64,000 nucleotides of DNA from Ponticoccus alexandrii (lineage in GTDB: Bacteria; Pseudomonadota; Alphaproteobacteria; Rhodobacterales; Rhodobacteraceae), in assembly GCF_016806125.1 (NCBI RefSeq), contig NZ_CP047166.1:496001-560000 (forward strand). The letters run 5' to 3'. This document shows positions 1-11,199 of this stretch, piece by piece (within the stretch, counting starts at the first letter, position 1; the number at the start of each line of letters is the position of its first letter). The notes beneath the pieces are model-generated. The model searched no databases and was not told the DNA's origin. It worked only from the letters and a program-made list of their open reading frames with translations. The translations under genes were made by a program, and so were the position numbers.

Positions 1-3746
<3,746 letters not shown>

Positions 3747-4157
3747 GACAGATGTCACCTTTCGATATCTCGTCCGAGAAACGCGCCGTCGGGCTACGGT
3801 GCGCCTCGTCAGTGACGGCGTGGGGTCCGTTGATCCATTCTCGGTCCGCGTCCCACCGCAGACCACTCGATCAAGGGTCCCTGCCTTGGAAAGACTCCCG
3901 CCCGATGGGGGAGGCTTGCCAAGCCGGGGAGGGCCGATGAATGCCGATCCATTCCGCGCATCCCGATGATTTTTCAGAAACTTTTCCGATTTTTCGGGGT
4001 TGGGCGGATGGTTAATTCTCTCTGCGCGCGACCCCCGATCATGCAAAACACGAAAGCGGCTTCGAATCAATCGAACCCGCGTGAGGTTTCCAAATATTCT
4101 GTGAACGGCGCGAAGGCAAGACCCCTGGCGGGGTGTTGCGGATTTATGCGTGAAAGC

Positions 4158-4186
4158 AGAATGACAAAATCCGCGCCTCAGGTCAA
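4158..4186 (-). promoter_or_regulatory. Candidate rpoB promoter
   Basis: On the minus strand a TTGACC -35-like hexamer (4181-4186) is followed after 17 nt by CATTCT (4158-4163) as a weak -10. It sits at the edge of the AT-rich segment and would give a leader of about 400 nt. The -35 is good and the -10 is poor, so this is a candidate only. Confidence 0.35.
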
Positions 4187-4490
4187 GCTGACAGGCGCAT
4201 CTTGCCATAGGCCCTGCGGATTTTCGCGGCGCCGGGTCCCGGCCTGTCTGCTCACCGGCAGGAGCCAAGGCCTTGCGGTTATCCGCAGAATTCATGCGTG
4301 CCCGACAGTGGCAGCACCACCTCGTCCCGCTGTCCCGGCCCGGGGAAGCATTACCTGTGACCTTGGGGCGAGGGGCGGCAGGCAGGGTCACTCGGATAGG
4401 GTGCGATGTTCTCCATCTGCTCTGAACGGTTCCCGGTCGTTTCCGTCCCCTTGTCATGCGCGGGCAGGTCGATCCCTCACGGACAGCCCG

Positions 4491-4546
4491 TTTCTTCTGT
4501 CCGGCAATATCCCGGGGGGCTCCGCAGGAGCGGGGGCAGCGCCCCC
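4491..4546 (+). repeat. Dispersed intergenic repeat, copy 1 (core plus hairpin)
   Basis: The core TTCTTCTGTCCGGCAATATC is followed by a G-run and a hairpin GGGGGC-AGC-GCCCCC (4532-4546). Related cores occur at 7243, 43541, 47517, 47555 and 55176, three of them also next to a GC hairpin. Copies lie outside genes. Confidence 0.6.
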
Positions 4547-4650
4547 TCCTTCCCGCAAAAGCCGCGCGACCGGGGCGCGCCCGGTTTGCCCCGTGCTCTT
4601 GGCATCGCCTTCGCGCCCGCTATGCTCCGCCCCAACCGCAGGAGACAGAC

Positions 4651-5700
4651 ATGCAGATGAACCCGCTGGGCCGCTCTGGCCTGATGGTGTCCGAGCTTTG
4701 CCTCGGCACGATGACCTATGGCAACCAGACCCCGCCGGAAGAGGCCTATGCCCAGATTGATCGCGCGCTCGATGCCGGGATCACATTCATGGATTGCGCC
4801 GAGATGTATCCGGTCAACCCGATCCGGGCCGAGACCGTGGGCCGCTCCGAAGAGATCCTCGGCGGCTGGTTCGAAAGGACCGGCCGACGCAATGACTGGG
4901 TGCTGGCCACCAAGCACACCGGAGAGGGCAGCGCCGTGGTGCGAGACGGCGCGCCGATCTCGTCGCAGACCATCCGGCCCACCATCGAGGCCTCGCTGAA
5001 GCGTTTGAAGACCGACCACATCGACCTTTACCAGTTCCATTGGCCCAATCGCGGCAGCTTTCATTTCCGCAAGAACTGGGGCTACGACCCCGCCGCTGCG
5101 CTCATGGACCGCGCCGCGATCCTCGCCGATATCGAGGATTGCCTCGGCGCGCTTCAGGCCGAGGTCGAGCGCGGCACCATCCGCGCCTTCGGCCTGTCGA
5201 ACGAATCCGCCTGGGGCACCAGGCAGTGGATCGAGGCCGCGAAGCGCAACGGCGGGCCGCGCGTCGCCTCGGTGCAGAACGAATATTCGCTGCTCTGCCG
5301 TCTCGCGGATACCGACCTCGCCGAGACCCTGTATCAGGAGGAGGTGGGCCTCCTGCCGTTCTCGCCGCTGGGCGCGGGCTACCTGACCGGCAAGTATCAG
5401 GGCGGCGCCGTGCCCAAGGGCTCGCGCATGTCGATCAACGAGAAGATGGGCGGGCGCTGCGGCCCGCGTGTCCTGCCTGCGGTCGACGCCTACCTGACGG
5501 TCGCGCGGGATTTCGGCCTCGACCCGGTGCATATGGCGCTGGCGTGGTCGGCGCGGCGCAGCTTCGTTGCCTCGTCGATCTTCGGCGCGACCACGCTGGC
5601 GCAGCTGGACCACCTGCTGGGCGCCGTGGACGTGACCCTCTCCGACGATCTGCTGGCGGCGCTGGACGCGGCCCACAAGGCCCATCCCATGCCCTACTGA
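4651..5700 (+). CDS. tas: Aldo/keto reductase, Tas-like
   Basis: A 349-residue NADP(H)-dependent aldo/keto reductase, close in length and motifs to E. coli Tas (346 aa). The TIM-barrel catalytic tetrad is visible: Asp48 and Tyr53 (MDCAEMYP), Lys88 (LATKH) and His130 (YQFHWPNR). The tract after the His (HFRKNWGYDP) is typical of the Tas subgroup. The start is the ATG at 4651, preceded by AGGAGA; longer upstream frames run through the repeat and lack family similarity. It stands alone between rpoB and a convergent HTH regulator. The substrate is unknown; Tas-type enzymes act on aldehydes or ketones in the cytoplasm. Confidence 0.9.
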   Translation: MQMNPLGRSGLMVSELCLGTMTYGNQTPPEEAYAQIDRALDAGITFMDCAEMYPVNPIRAETVGRSEEILGGWFERTGRRNDWVLATKHTGEGSAVVRDGAPISSQTIRPTIEASLKRLKTDHIDLYQFHWPNRGSFHFRKNWGYDPAAALMDRAAILADIEDCLGALQAEVERGTIRAFGLSNESAWGTRQWIEAAKRNGGPRVASVQNEYSLLCRLADTDLAETLYQEEVGLLPFSPLGAGYLTGKYQGGAVPKGSRMSINEKMGGRCGPRVLPAVDAYLTVARDFGLDPVHMALAWSARRSFVASSIFGATTLAQLDHLLGAVDVTLSDDLLAALDAAHKAHPMPY

Positions 5701-5721
5701 ACCCCGGGTCGGCGCGGGGGA

Positions 5722-6588
5722 TCACCCCCGCGCCACCGTCCCGCGCAGCCGGTGCAGATACTGCGGCAGGGCGCGCGAGGACACGGCGGCCTCTTTCACG
5801 AGGTGGTCGAAATGTGCGGTGAAGGCGGTCACCCGCTCCGTGTCGCGAAAGGCAAGGTAGCTCTGCCCGACATAGAGCACCGCCATCAGCGGCCCCATCA
5901 CCGTGACCGGGGCCGAGAACATCCGTCGCGCGTCGAAAAGATAGACCCGAAGCCGCGGATACAGCCCCTCGACGAGGTCGATCATCCGGTCCAGCTGCTC
6001 CAGCCTCACGGGTTGCGGAACGCCGCGGTAATAGCCCTCGCCCGCGGCGAAGCTGTCGAGTTCGTGCAGCGGCACGGCGATTTCGAAATCCGACCGGGAC
6101 ACCCGCAGCCAGTCCAGCCGGTCCGCCGAGGCGTTGATCGCCTGCTCTGCGGTGCGCCCCAGATGCGGCCCGTATTCCCATTCCAGCACCGCGCGGGTCT
6201 TCAGCATGTCCGGCAGGGTCGCGGGGACGTGGCGGATCTTGTAGCCCTCCGCCTCCTGGTGCCAGCGAAAGATCGTCTCGTCCACCAGCGCGCGCGGCGC
6301 GCGGGTCAGCGTCGTCGAGGTCGCCAGCAGATCGGCGGCGCTTTCGGGCCGCTCCGACAGGCCCAGCAACCAGTCGCTGGACACGCCAAGGGCCTGCGCG
6401 CAGGCCCCCACCAGATGCGCGTTGGGCAGTCGCGCGCCCTCGTCCTTCAGCAACTGCGAGACGGTCGAGCGGTCCACCCCCACGGCCCGCGCCAGCGCGG
6501 TCTGGTTCGACCCGGCGCGGGCCATGGCCTCGGAAAGGCGGGCGCGCAGCAAGGACGCCCGCCGGCGTTTGTCGAGTATTTGCGGCAT
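5722..6588 (-). CDS. HTH (XRE-type) transcriptional regulator
   Basis: A 288-residue protein with an N-terminal helix-turn-helix at about residues 20-70 (SNQTALARAVGVDRSTVSQL, then a second helix ending ALGVSSDWLLGLSERP), which is the Cro/CI-like fold. The remaining ~200 residues form a domain I do not recognise, possibly ligand-binding. The start MPQILDKRRRASLLRARL is preferred over an 86-residue upstream extension, which has no helix-rich character and would run into the divergent DUF2061 gene. A perfect palindrome lies 5 bp before the ATG, suggesting autoregulation or a near-leaderless transcript. Target genes are unknown; the adjacent DUF2061 gene is the obvious candidate. Confidence 0.8.
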   Translation of the reverse strand: MPQILDKRRRASLLRARLSEAMARAGSNQTALARAVGVDRSTVSQLLKDEGARLPNAHLVGACAQALGVSSDWLLGLSERPESAADLLATSTTLTRAPRALVDETIFRWHQEAEGYKIRHVPATLPDMLKTRAVLEWEYGPHLGRTAEQAINASADRLDWLRVSRSDFEIAVPLHELDSFAAGEGYYRGVPQPVRLEQLDRMIDLVEGLYPRLRVYLFDARRMFSAPVTVMGPLMAVLYVGQSYLAFRDTERVTAFTAHFDHLVKEAAVSSRALPQYLHRLRGTVARG

Positions 6589-6592
6589 GGCG

Positions 6593-6604
6593 TGATAATT
6601 ATCA
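6593..6604. promoter_or_regulatory. Palindromic operator candidate
   Basis: TGATAATTATCA is a perfect 12-bp palindrome between the HTH gene start (6588, minus) and the DUF2061 frame (6611, plus). It is AT-rich in a GC-rich surrounding. The position fits a site where the regulator controls itself and the divergent gene; it could equally contain a -10 element. Confidence 0.45.
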
Positions 6605-6610
6605 TGAAAA

Positions 6611-6901
6611 GTGGATTTTGTGAACCAGAAACGCAATGGCGCAACAGCGCGGGCCGGGACAGTCTGCGGCCAAACCGAAACGACATGGACAGCCGCCTTG
6701 GACAGCCCCCGAAGAACCCTCGTGAAATCCCTGCTCTGGACCCTGATCGGCCTCGTCACCATGGCCTTCGTTGGCTTCGCCTTTACCGGGTCGCTCGCCT
6801 CGGGCGGCGGCATGGCGGCGATCAACGCGATGATCGGCCTCGCCATGTACGCGCTCTACGAACGCCTCTGGGCCGCGATCTCATGGGGCCGCGATGCCTG
6901 A
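6611..6901 (+). CDS. DUF2061 small membrane protein
   Basis: The open frame encodes 96 residues. The C-terminal ~58 residues match the DUF2061 pattern: a basic start (PRRTLVKSLLWTLIG), two hydrophobic segments separated by TGS...GGG, and a final YERLW..ISWGRDA. Such proteins are small inner-membrane proteins of unknown function. The true start is uncertain: the first ~29 residues are low in family resemblance, and a TTG at 6698 or GTG at 6722 (GAAG upstream) would give the usual short form. It is divergent from the HTH regulator across the palindrome at 6593. Confidence 0.6.
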   Translation: MDFVNQKRNGATARAGTVCGQTETTWTAALDSPRRTLVKSLLWTLIGLVTMAFVGFAFTGSLASGGGMAAINAMIGLAMYALYERLWAAISWGRDA

Positions 6902-7345
6902 GCCAGCGCCGTCAGGCTGCGCTGCCCCCCGTGCCTGCCGGCGACCTGCCACGCTGGCCGGACGCCGGGCACTGGACCTCTGGCTGCCACCGGTCATGTC
7001 GGTCACGGTGCTGACCACCGCGCGGCAGGCCGCGCCGAGGCATGAGAGGCTGCAGGCCACCCTCTTTCGCAACCGCCCCTGACCGCGGCGCCGGTCCTTC
7101 CGGCGCTGCGGGTAGCCAGTGCCTCACCGGACCCAGACCTGACCGCTCCCCTGCGCCGATCCCGGCCCTGTCCGACCCGGCTCTCCGGAAAGGCCGCGCA
7201 GCCACGGGGCATCCCAGGTTCCGGGACTGCGCACCCCCGGGGCTTCTTCTTGGTCCAAATACCCAAGAGTTACAGCCGCCCCCGAACCCCGCCCCGGGCG
7301 TTTTCGCACTGGCCCCCGCCGCCCATCGGCGTATGACCAATCGCC
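6902..7345. other. Non-coding interval
   Basis: About 440 bp with no supported gene. It contains a partial dispersed repeat core at 7243-7264 and GC-rich sequence without a convincing terminator. Open frames on both strands are overlapping by-products of base composition. Confidence 0.5.
7243..7264 (+). repeat. Dispersed intergenic repeat, copy 2 (core only)
   Basis: CTTCTTCTTGGTCCAAATAC followed by CC matches the core of the repeat at 47555 with a small length difference; the GC hairpin seen beside other copies is not evident here. Confidence 0.5.
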
Positions 7346-8248
7346 ATGGACCTCTGGATCATCGCCACCCTCTCTGCCGCCACCTTCCAGACCCTGCGCT
7401 TCATGCTGCACAAGGTGCTGGCGGGCGGGGCGCTGACGGCCACCGGCAGCACCTTTGCCCGTTTCGCCTATGCGGCGCCCGCGGCCATCGTGGCGCTGGC
7501 GCTCTACGCCCGCGCCACGCCCGGGCCGCTGCCGACGCTGGCGCCGGGCTTCTGGGGCTGGGCCGTGGCGGGCGGGCTGGGGCAGATCCTCGCCACGATC
7601 CTTGTCGTGCTAACCTTCCGCGAGCGCAACTTCGCCGTCGGCATCACCTTCAAGAAAACCGAGGTCATCCAGACCGCGCTGCTGGGCCTCGCGGTGCTGG
7701 GAGAGCGTGTTTCGCCGGGCGGCTGGGCCGCCATCGGGCTGGGGCTCGCGGGCGTTCTTCTGCTGTCGCGTACCCCCGGCAGCGCCACGCGGCTGGCCGA
7801 AGGTCTGAAAAGCCGGGCGCTGCTCTTGGGCCTTGCCTCGGGCTTCTTCTTCGCGATCTCCGGCGTCGGCTACCGCGCCGCCACGCTGTCGGTCGAAACC
7901 GGCGACCCGCTGATGCGCGCCGGGCTGACGCTGGCCTGCGTGACCACCCTTCAGGCGCTGGGCATGGCACTCTGGCTGCGGCTGCGCGAGCCCGGCCAGA
8001 TCACCGCTGTCTGGGCCGCGCGCCGGACCGCGCTCTGGCTGGGCCTTGCCTCGATGGCGGGCTCGCTCAGCTGGTTCACCGCCTTCACGCTGCAGACCGC
8101 GGCCTATGTCTATGCGCTGGGGCAGATCGAGCTGATCCTCTCGCTGGCCGCCTCGGTGCTGTTTTTCCGCGAGAAGGTCTCTAGCCGCGAGGTGGCGGGC
8201 ATCGCGGTGCTGACCGTCTCTATCGTGTTGCTGGTTCTGCTGGGATAG
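7346..8248 (+). CDS. EamA/DMT-superfamily transporter
   Basis: A 300-residue integral membrane protein with about ten hydrophobic segments arranged as two EamA repeats (roughly 5-135 and 155-300), the architecture of drug/metabolite exporters. The start MDLWIIATLSAATFQTLRF enters the first helix directly. It shows the family habit of a basic loop between helices and a short C-terminus. Its 3' end overlaps the convergent DUF817 gene by 29 bp. The substrate cannot be deduced; family members export amino acids, nucleosides or other metabolites. Confidence 0.85.
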   Translation: MDLWIIATLSAATFQTLRFMLHKVLAGGALTATGSTFARFAYAAPAAIVALALYARATPGPLPTLAPGFWGWAVAGGLGQILATILVVLTFRERNFAVGITFKKTEVIQTALLGLAVLGERVSPGGWAAIGLGLAGVLLLSRTPGSATRLAEGLKSRALLLGLASGFFFAISGVGYRAATLSVETGDPLMRAGLTLACVTTLQALGMALWLRLREPGQITAVWAARRTALWLGLASMAGSLSWFTAFTLQTAAYVYALGQIELILSLAASVLFFREKVSSREVAGIAVLTVSIVLLVLLG

Positions 8249-9083
8249 CCGCCTCCAGCGGTGCGCGGGACGTCGCGTCGCGCAGCACCAGCAGCACCGT
8301 GGTGAAGCTGACATACAGCAGCAGGTACCACGACCCCATCTTCGCAAGGCTCACGAGGTCAAGCGTCGTCTGCCCGGCGTAGAGCCAGGTGTTGGAATTG
8401 GTGCCGACATTCTCGGCCACCCAAAGCGCCATGGAAGACAGGAAGGCCGCCAGCGGCAGGGGCATCCAGTAGGCACGCTCCGCGATGCTGAACCAGACGC
8501 GGGTGCGCGCATAGAGGATCACCGTCAGCGCCATCAGCACATAGCGCGCGTCCCAGACATAGTGATGCGCGAAGAAGTTGACATAGATCGCCACCGCCAG
8601 CGCCACGCTTGCCGCGAAGGGCGGGAAGGGGGCAAAGCGCATGTCGAAGATGCGGATCACCCGCGCCATGTAGCTGCCCACCGCCGCGTACATGAAGCCC
8701 GAGAACAGCGGCACGCCCCAGAGTTTCAGCAGCGCCGCTTCCGGGTAGGCCCAGCTGCCCGCATTGACCTTGAACAGCTCCATCGCCGTGCCGGTCAGGT
8801 GGAACAGCAGGATGACCCGCGCTTCCTGAAAGGTTTCCAGCCGCAACAGCAGGAAGGCCGCCTGCAGCGAGAGGGCATAGACGAACAGCGCGTCATAGCG
8901 CGCAAAGGCCCAGTCGTCGGGCCAAAGCCGGTCAGAGACAAACAGCCCCGCCAGCAGCAGAAAGCCGAACAGCGCGGCCCAGGCCTGCTTCATCAGGAAC
9001 ATCGTGAATTCGGCCAGCCCGTGGGGCAGGCGGGCGCGCATCCAGTCGCCAAGGGCGCGTTCGATAAGGCGGGTCCGTGTCAT
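8220..9083 (-). CDS. DUF817 integral membrane protein
   Basis: A 287-residue polytopic membrane protein matching the DUF817 (COG3739) type, function unknown. Conserved-looking stretches include FLMKQAWAALFGF, LFHLTGTAMELFK, GSWAYPE, PLFSGFMYAAVGSYMARV, FFAHHYVWDARY and WVAENVGTNSNTWLYAGQ, the last with polar residues in a helix context. The start is the ATG at 9083 (MTRTRLIERALGDWMRARL); an upstream extension of ~50 residues is Pro/Arg-rich and unconvincing. It converges on the DMT transporter with a 29-bp tail overlap. Confidence 0.85.
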   Translation of the reverse strand: MTRTRLIERALGDWMRARLPHGLAEFTMFLMKQAWAALFGFLLLAGLFVSDRLWPDDWAFARYDALFVYALSLQAAFLLLRLETFQEARVILLFHLTGTAMELFKVNAGSWAYPEAALLKLWGVPLFSGFMYAAVGSYMARVIRIFDMRFAPFPPFAASVALAVAIYVNFFAHHYVWDARYVLMALTVILYARTRVWFSIAERAYWMPLPLAAFLSSMALWVAENVGTNSNTWLYAGQTTLDLVSLAKMGSWYLLLYVSFTTVLLVLRDATSRAPLEAAIPAEPATR

Positions 9084-9247
9084 GGCAGCGCAATGACGCG
9101 AAGGGCGTCGGTCGTCCAGTGCGGGTTTCCCGACCCGGGGGCGGGAGGGGCAGCGGGGCGGGCGATTCCACTTTCGCGGTTGAATCAGGCTACCGGCGGC
9201 CGGGGGATCGGAACGCTGCCACCCGGGGAGGGGCGACAATCAAGGCA

Positions 9248-9281
9248 CCTTCGAAGGAAGGTTTTGCGAGGGGCCTTCCTT
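9248..9281. repeat. Inverted repeat upstream of tetR
   Basis: Arms AAGGAAGG (9254-9261) and CCTTCCTT (9274-9281) are perfectly complementary around a 12-nt loop, and the left arm also belongs to a small palindrome CCTTCGAAGG (9248-9257). It lies ~55 bp upstream of the tetR start, so it may be a regulatory hairpin or a transcription barrier. Confidence 0.4.
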
Positions 9282-9310
9282 GCGGCCCGCGCCGCCGCCG
9301 TGCTAGGGCG

Positions 9311-9323
9311 TGAACAGCGTTCA
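9311..9323. promoter_or_regulatory. TetR operator O1
   Basis: TGAACAGCGTTCA: 5-bp perfect arms TGAAC/GTTCA around 3 nt. It lies 13 bp before the tetR ATG. The same TGAAC-N3-GTTCA pattern occurs three more times after the gene, which argues strongly for an autoregulatory site. Confidence 0.8.
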
Positions 9324-9336
9324 AAAGAGGGGCGTC

Positions 9337-9939
9337 ATGGCGGGCAAGGTGGCAGAGCGCAAGGCGGCGCTGAGGGCGAAACTCATCGACCTGGCAGAAG
9401 AGCAGATCGCCGCCGAGGGGCTGTCCTCGCTGCGGGCGCGGGAACTGGCTAAACAGGCGGGATGCGCCACGGGGGCGATCTACACGCATTTCGCCGACCT
9501 CGACGCGCTGGTGCTGGAAGTCAACGGGCGCACGTTCCGCCGCCTTGGCGCCGCCGTCGCGGCCTCGGTCCGGGACCAGCAGGGCGATCCTGTCCAGCGG
9601 CTGATCACCATGTCGCATGCCTATCTGCATTTCGCGGCAGGCCAGCCGATGCTGTGGCGGGCGCTGTTCGATGTGCAGATGTCGGCGGAGGGCCCCGTGC
9701 CGCAGTGGTACATGGATGCGCTCGGGAACCTCTTTTCCCACATCGCCGAACCGCTGGCAGAGGTGTTCCCCGAGATGGACGCCCGCGCGCTGGACCTGAT
9801 GACGCGGGGCCTGTTCTCTTCGGTGCATGGCATCGTGCTGCTGGGGCTGGAACAGCGCATCTCTGGCGTGCCTCTGCCGCAGATCGAGGAAATGATTGCG
9901 CAGATCCTGTCCCGGGTGGGGCAATCCACAGAAAAATGA
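9337..9939 (+). CDS. TetR-family transcriptional repressor
   Basis: A 200-residue regulator with an N-terminal TetR helix-turn-helix (about residues 15-60: [20 protein letters not shown], then [20 protein letters not shown]) and an all-helical ligand/dimer domain resembling the TetR_C_33/WHG group. ATG 9337 is preceded by AGAGGGG; a GTG at 9310 overlaps operator O1 and is less likely. The stop codon TGA is itself part of operator O2. It stands immediately upstream of pspA and yiaA/B-like genes in the same direction and very probably represses both itself and that pair through the shared operators. The ligand is unknown. Confidence 0.9.
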   Translation: MAGKVAERKAALRAKLIDLAEEQIAAEGLSSLRARELAKQAGCATGAIYTHFADLDALVLEVNGRTFRRLGAAVAASVRDQQGDPVQRLITMSHAYLHFAAGQPMLWRALFDVQMSAEGPVPQWYMDALGNLFSHIAEPLAEVFPEMDARALDLMTRGLFSSVHGIVLLGLEQRISGVPLPQIEEMIAQILSRVGQSTEK

Positions 9940-9949
9940 ACGCCGTTCA
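9937..9949. promoter_or_regulatory. TetR operator O2
   Basis: TGAACGCCGTTCA, perfect 5-bp arms, overlapping the tetR stop codon. It is 23 bp upstream of O3, about two helical turns, allowing side-by-side binding. Confidence 0.75.
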
Positions 9950-9958
9950 AAAAATGTC

Positions 9959-9987
9959 TTGAACGGCGTTCAGAGAATCTCTATACC
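9959..9987 (+). promoter_or_regulatory. Promoter of the pspA-yiaAB pair
   Basis: TTGAAC (9959-9964) and TATACC (9982-9987) are separated by exactly 17 bp. The -35 lies inside operator O3 and O4 begins 8 bp after the -10, so repressor on either site would block RNA polymerase. The expected 5' UTR is about 30 nt. Confidence 0.7.
9960..9972. promoter_or_regulatory. TetR operator O3
   Basis: TGAACGGCGTTCA, perfect 5-bp arms, overlapping the -35 hexamer of the pspA promoter. Confidence 0.8.
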
Positions 9988-9994
9988 AATTTCA

Positions 9995-10007
9995 TGAACG
10001 ATGTTCA
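9995..10007. promoter_or_regulatory. TetR operator O4
   Basis: TGAACGATGTTCA, perfect 5-bp arms, between the -10 and the pspA ribosome-binding site. O3 and O4 are 35 bp apart, bracketing the promoter. Confidence 0.8.
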
Positions 10008-10023
10008 CGAAAGGAAAGCGACG

Positions 10024-10701
10024 ATGTTCGGAACCCTGAAGACGCTCTTCGACGGTGCCAATGCCCGGGCCGAAGAGAACCTGCGTGACCGCTATTGCAT
10101 CGAACTGATCGACCAGAAGATCCGAGAGGCCACGGCCAGCCTGAAGGCCGCCAAATATTCGCTGGCCTCGCTGATTCAGCGCGAACGGGCCGAGACCCGG
10201 CAGGTGGCGGCGCTGGAAGAGCGGGCCGCGGACCTGACAGGACGCGCCAGAGAGGCGCTGGCCGCGGGCCGCGAGGATCTGGCGCAGGAGGCTGCGCAGG
10301 CCATCGCCACGATGGAGAATGAACTGACCCTCCGGCGCGGCACGGTGCAGCGGCTGGAAACGCGTATCCTGCAACTGCGCCAGTCGGTCGAGACTGCGAA
10401 CCGCCGCCTGACCGACCTGAAGCAGGGCGCCATCGCCGCCCGCGCCGCGAAACGCGAGGCCGACATCCAGAAGCGCCTTGGCGCCCATGTGGCGAAGGAC
10501 ACCGCCTTTGAAGAGGCCGAAGCGCTGATCCAGCGGGTGCTGAACCGCGACGATCCCTTCGAGCAGGGCCAGATCCTGAAAGAGATCGACGCGGGCCTCG
10601 ACCAGACCGACATGGCCGACCGCATGGCCGACGCGGGCTTTGGCCGGGCCACGAAATCCACCGCGGCAGACGTCCTGAGCCGTCTGCGCACCACCGACTG
10701 A
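10024..10701 (+). CDS. PspA/IM30-family membrane-stress protein
   Basis: A 225-residue, almost wholly helical protein starting MFGTLKTLFDGANARAEENL, like the amphipathic N-terminal helix of PspA/Vipp1. A long coiled coil follows (about residues 25-160, rich in Ala/Arg/Glu/Gln). PspA proteins assemble on the cytoplasmic face of the inner membrane and protect it against stress. The start has a strong GAAAGGAAAG 15-6 bp upstream; an upstream in-frame ATG at 9994 overlaps operator O4 and is rejected. The E. coli partners pspBC and the sigma-54 activator pspF are not nearby; a TetR repressor appears to take over control. It is followed by a YiaA/B-like gene with the same Shine-Dalgarno. Confidence 0.85.
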   Translation: MFGTLKTLFDGANARAEENLRDRYCIELIDQKIREATASLKAAKYSLASLIQRERAETRQVAALEERAADLTGRAREALAAGREDLAQEAAQAIATMENELTLRRGTVQRLETRILQLRQSVETANRRLTDLKQGAIAARAAKREADIQKRLGAHVAKDTAFEEAEALIQRVLNRDDPFEQGQILKEIDAGLDQTDMADRMADAGFGRATKSTAADVLSRLRTTD

Positions 10702-10745
10702 CATCCCTCATTCTGCTGAACGCAAACCCCTGAAAGGAAAGACCC

Positions 10746-11024
10746 ATGAACCTCGATCGTAACGAAAACGGCCTCATCCTCGTCCTCAACTTCGCCGGTG
10801 TCGCGCTGGCCCTTGCCCTGCTGGCGGGCTCGCTCTGGCTTTCGACCGAAGTGCCGCTGGCGACCAAGGGCTTCTGGGGCATGGGGATCGTGCTGCTGAG
10901 CCTGTCGCTGGTGAACGTGGTGAAATACCGCTTCGACCACCGCTCGTCCGAGGACCGCCTGCGCCGCATCGAAGACGCCCGCAACGAAAAGCTGCTGGAA
11001 GACGCGCTGCGCGAAGAGGGCTGA
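10746..11024 (+). CDS. YiaA/YiaB-like inner-membrane protein
   Basis: A 92-residue protein with two transmembrane helices (about 10-30 and 40-60: NFAGVALALALLAGSLWLST and GFWGMGIVLLSLSLVNVVKY) and a charged C-terminal tail (EDRLRRIEDARNEKLLEDAL), the layout of the YiaA/YiaB domain. Function is unknown. It lies 44 bp after pspA with an identical GAAAGGAAAG ribosome-binding site, so the two are almost certainly co-expressed; a membrane receptor or anchor for PspA is a reasonable inference. Confidence 0.75.
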   Translation: MNLDRNENGLILVLNFAGVALALALLAGSLWLSTEVPLATKGFWGMGIVLLSLSLVNVVKYRFDHRSSEDRLRRIEDARNEKLLEDALREEG

Positions 11025-11066
11025 GGACCGGGCGGCGCCCGACCGATCCCGATGCCGGACAAGGAA

Positions 11067-11092
11067 AAAGGCGGGGCTGCAGCCCCGCCTTT
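11067..11092. terminator. Bidirectional terminator
   Basis: A self-complementary stem GGCGGGGCTGCAGCCCCGCC (11070-11089) is flanked by AAA and TTT on the plus strand, and by five T on the minus strand. It lies between the convergent yiaAB-like gene and glyA. Confidence 0.7.
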
Positions 11093-11128
11093 CATGGTTT
11101 TGCCGGATCAGGGCGCTGCGCGGGCGGG

Positions 11129-11174
11129 GTCAAGATCGTCGACGATCTTGACCAAATTCCATCCATGGAATTTG
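11129..11174. repeat. Twin-palindrome repeat element, copy 1
   Basis: Two adjacent hairpins: a 24-bp perfect palindrome (11129-11152, GTCAAGATCGTC and its complement) and a second with arms CAAATTCCAT and ATGGAATTTG (11153-11174). The same two-hairpin design, with other but internally matching arm sequences, occurs at 30660-30703. It lies between convergent genes 26 bp from the glyA stop. It resembles REP-type elements. Confidence 0.7.
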
Positions 11175-11199
11175 CGCACCGCATCACGCGGAAGGGCCC

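Larger units (their letters stand above)
3747..4650. other. Long non-coding interval between rpoB and tas
   Basis: About 900 bp between divergent genes. I see no supported protein gene; the open frames here have no family resemblance and abut the start of tas. The stretch 3960-4190 is clearly more AT-rich than its surroundings and presumably holds the rpoB promoter and a 400-nt leader. The half nearer tas contains a copy of a dispersed intergenic repeat (4491-4546). rplL and rplJ are absent. Confidence 0.6.

Noticed and set aside
4456-4650. N-terminal extension of the aldo/keto reductase
   Set aside because: It runs through a dispersed repeat and lacks homology; a ribosome-binding site directly precedes ATG 4651.
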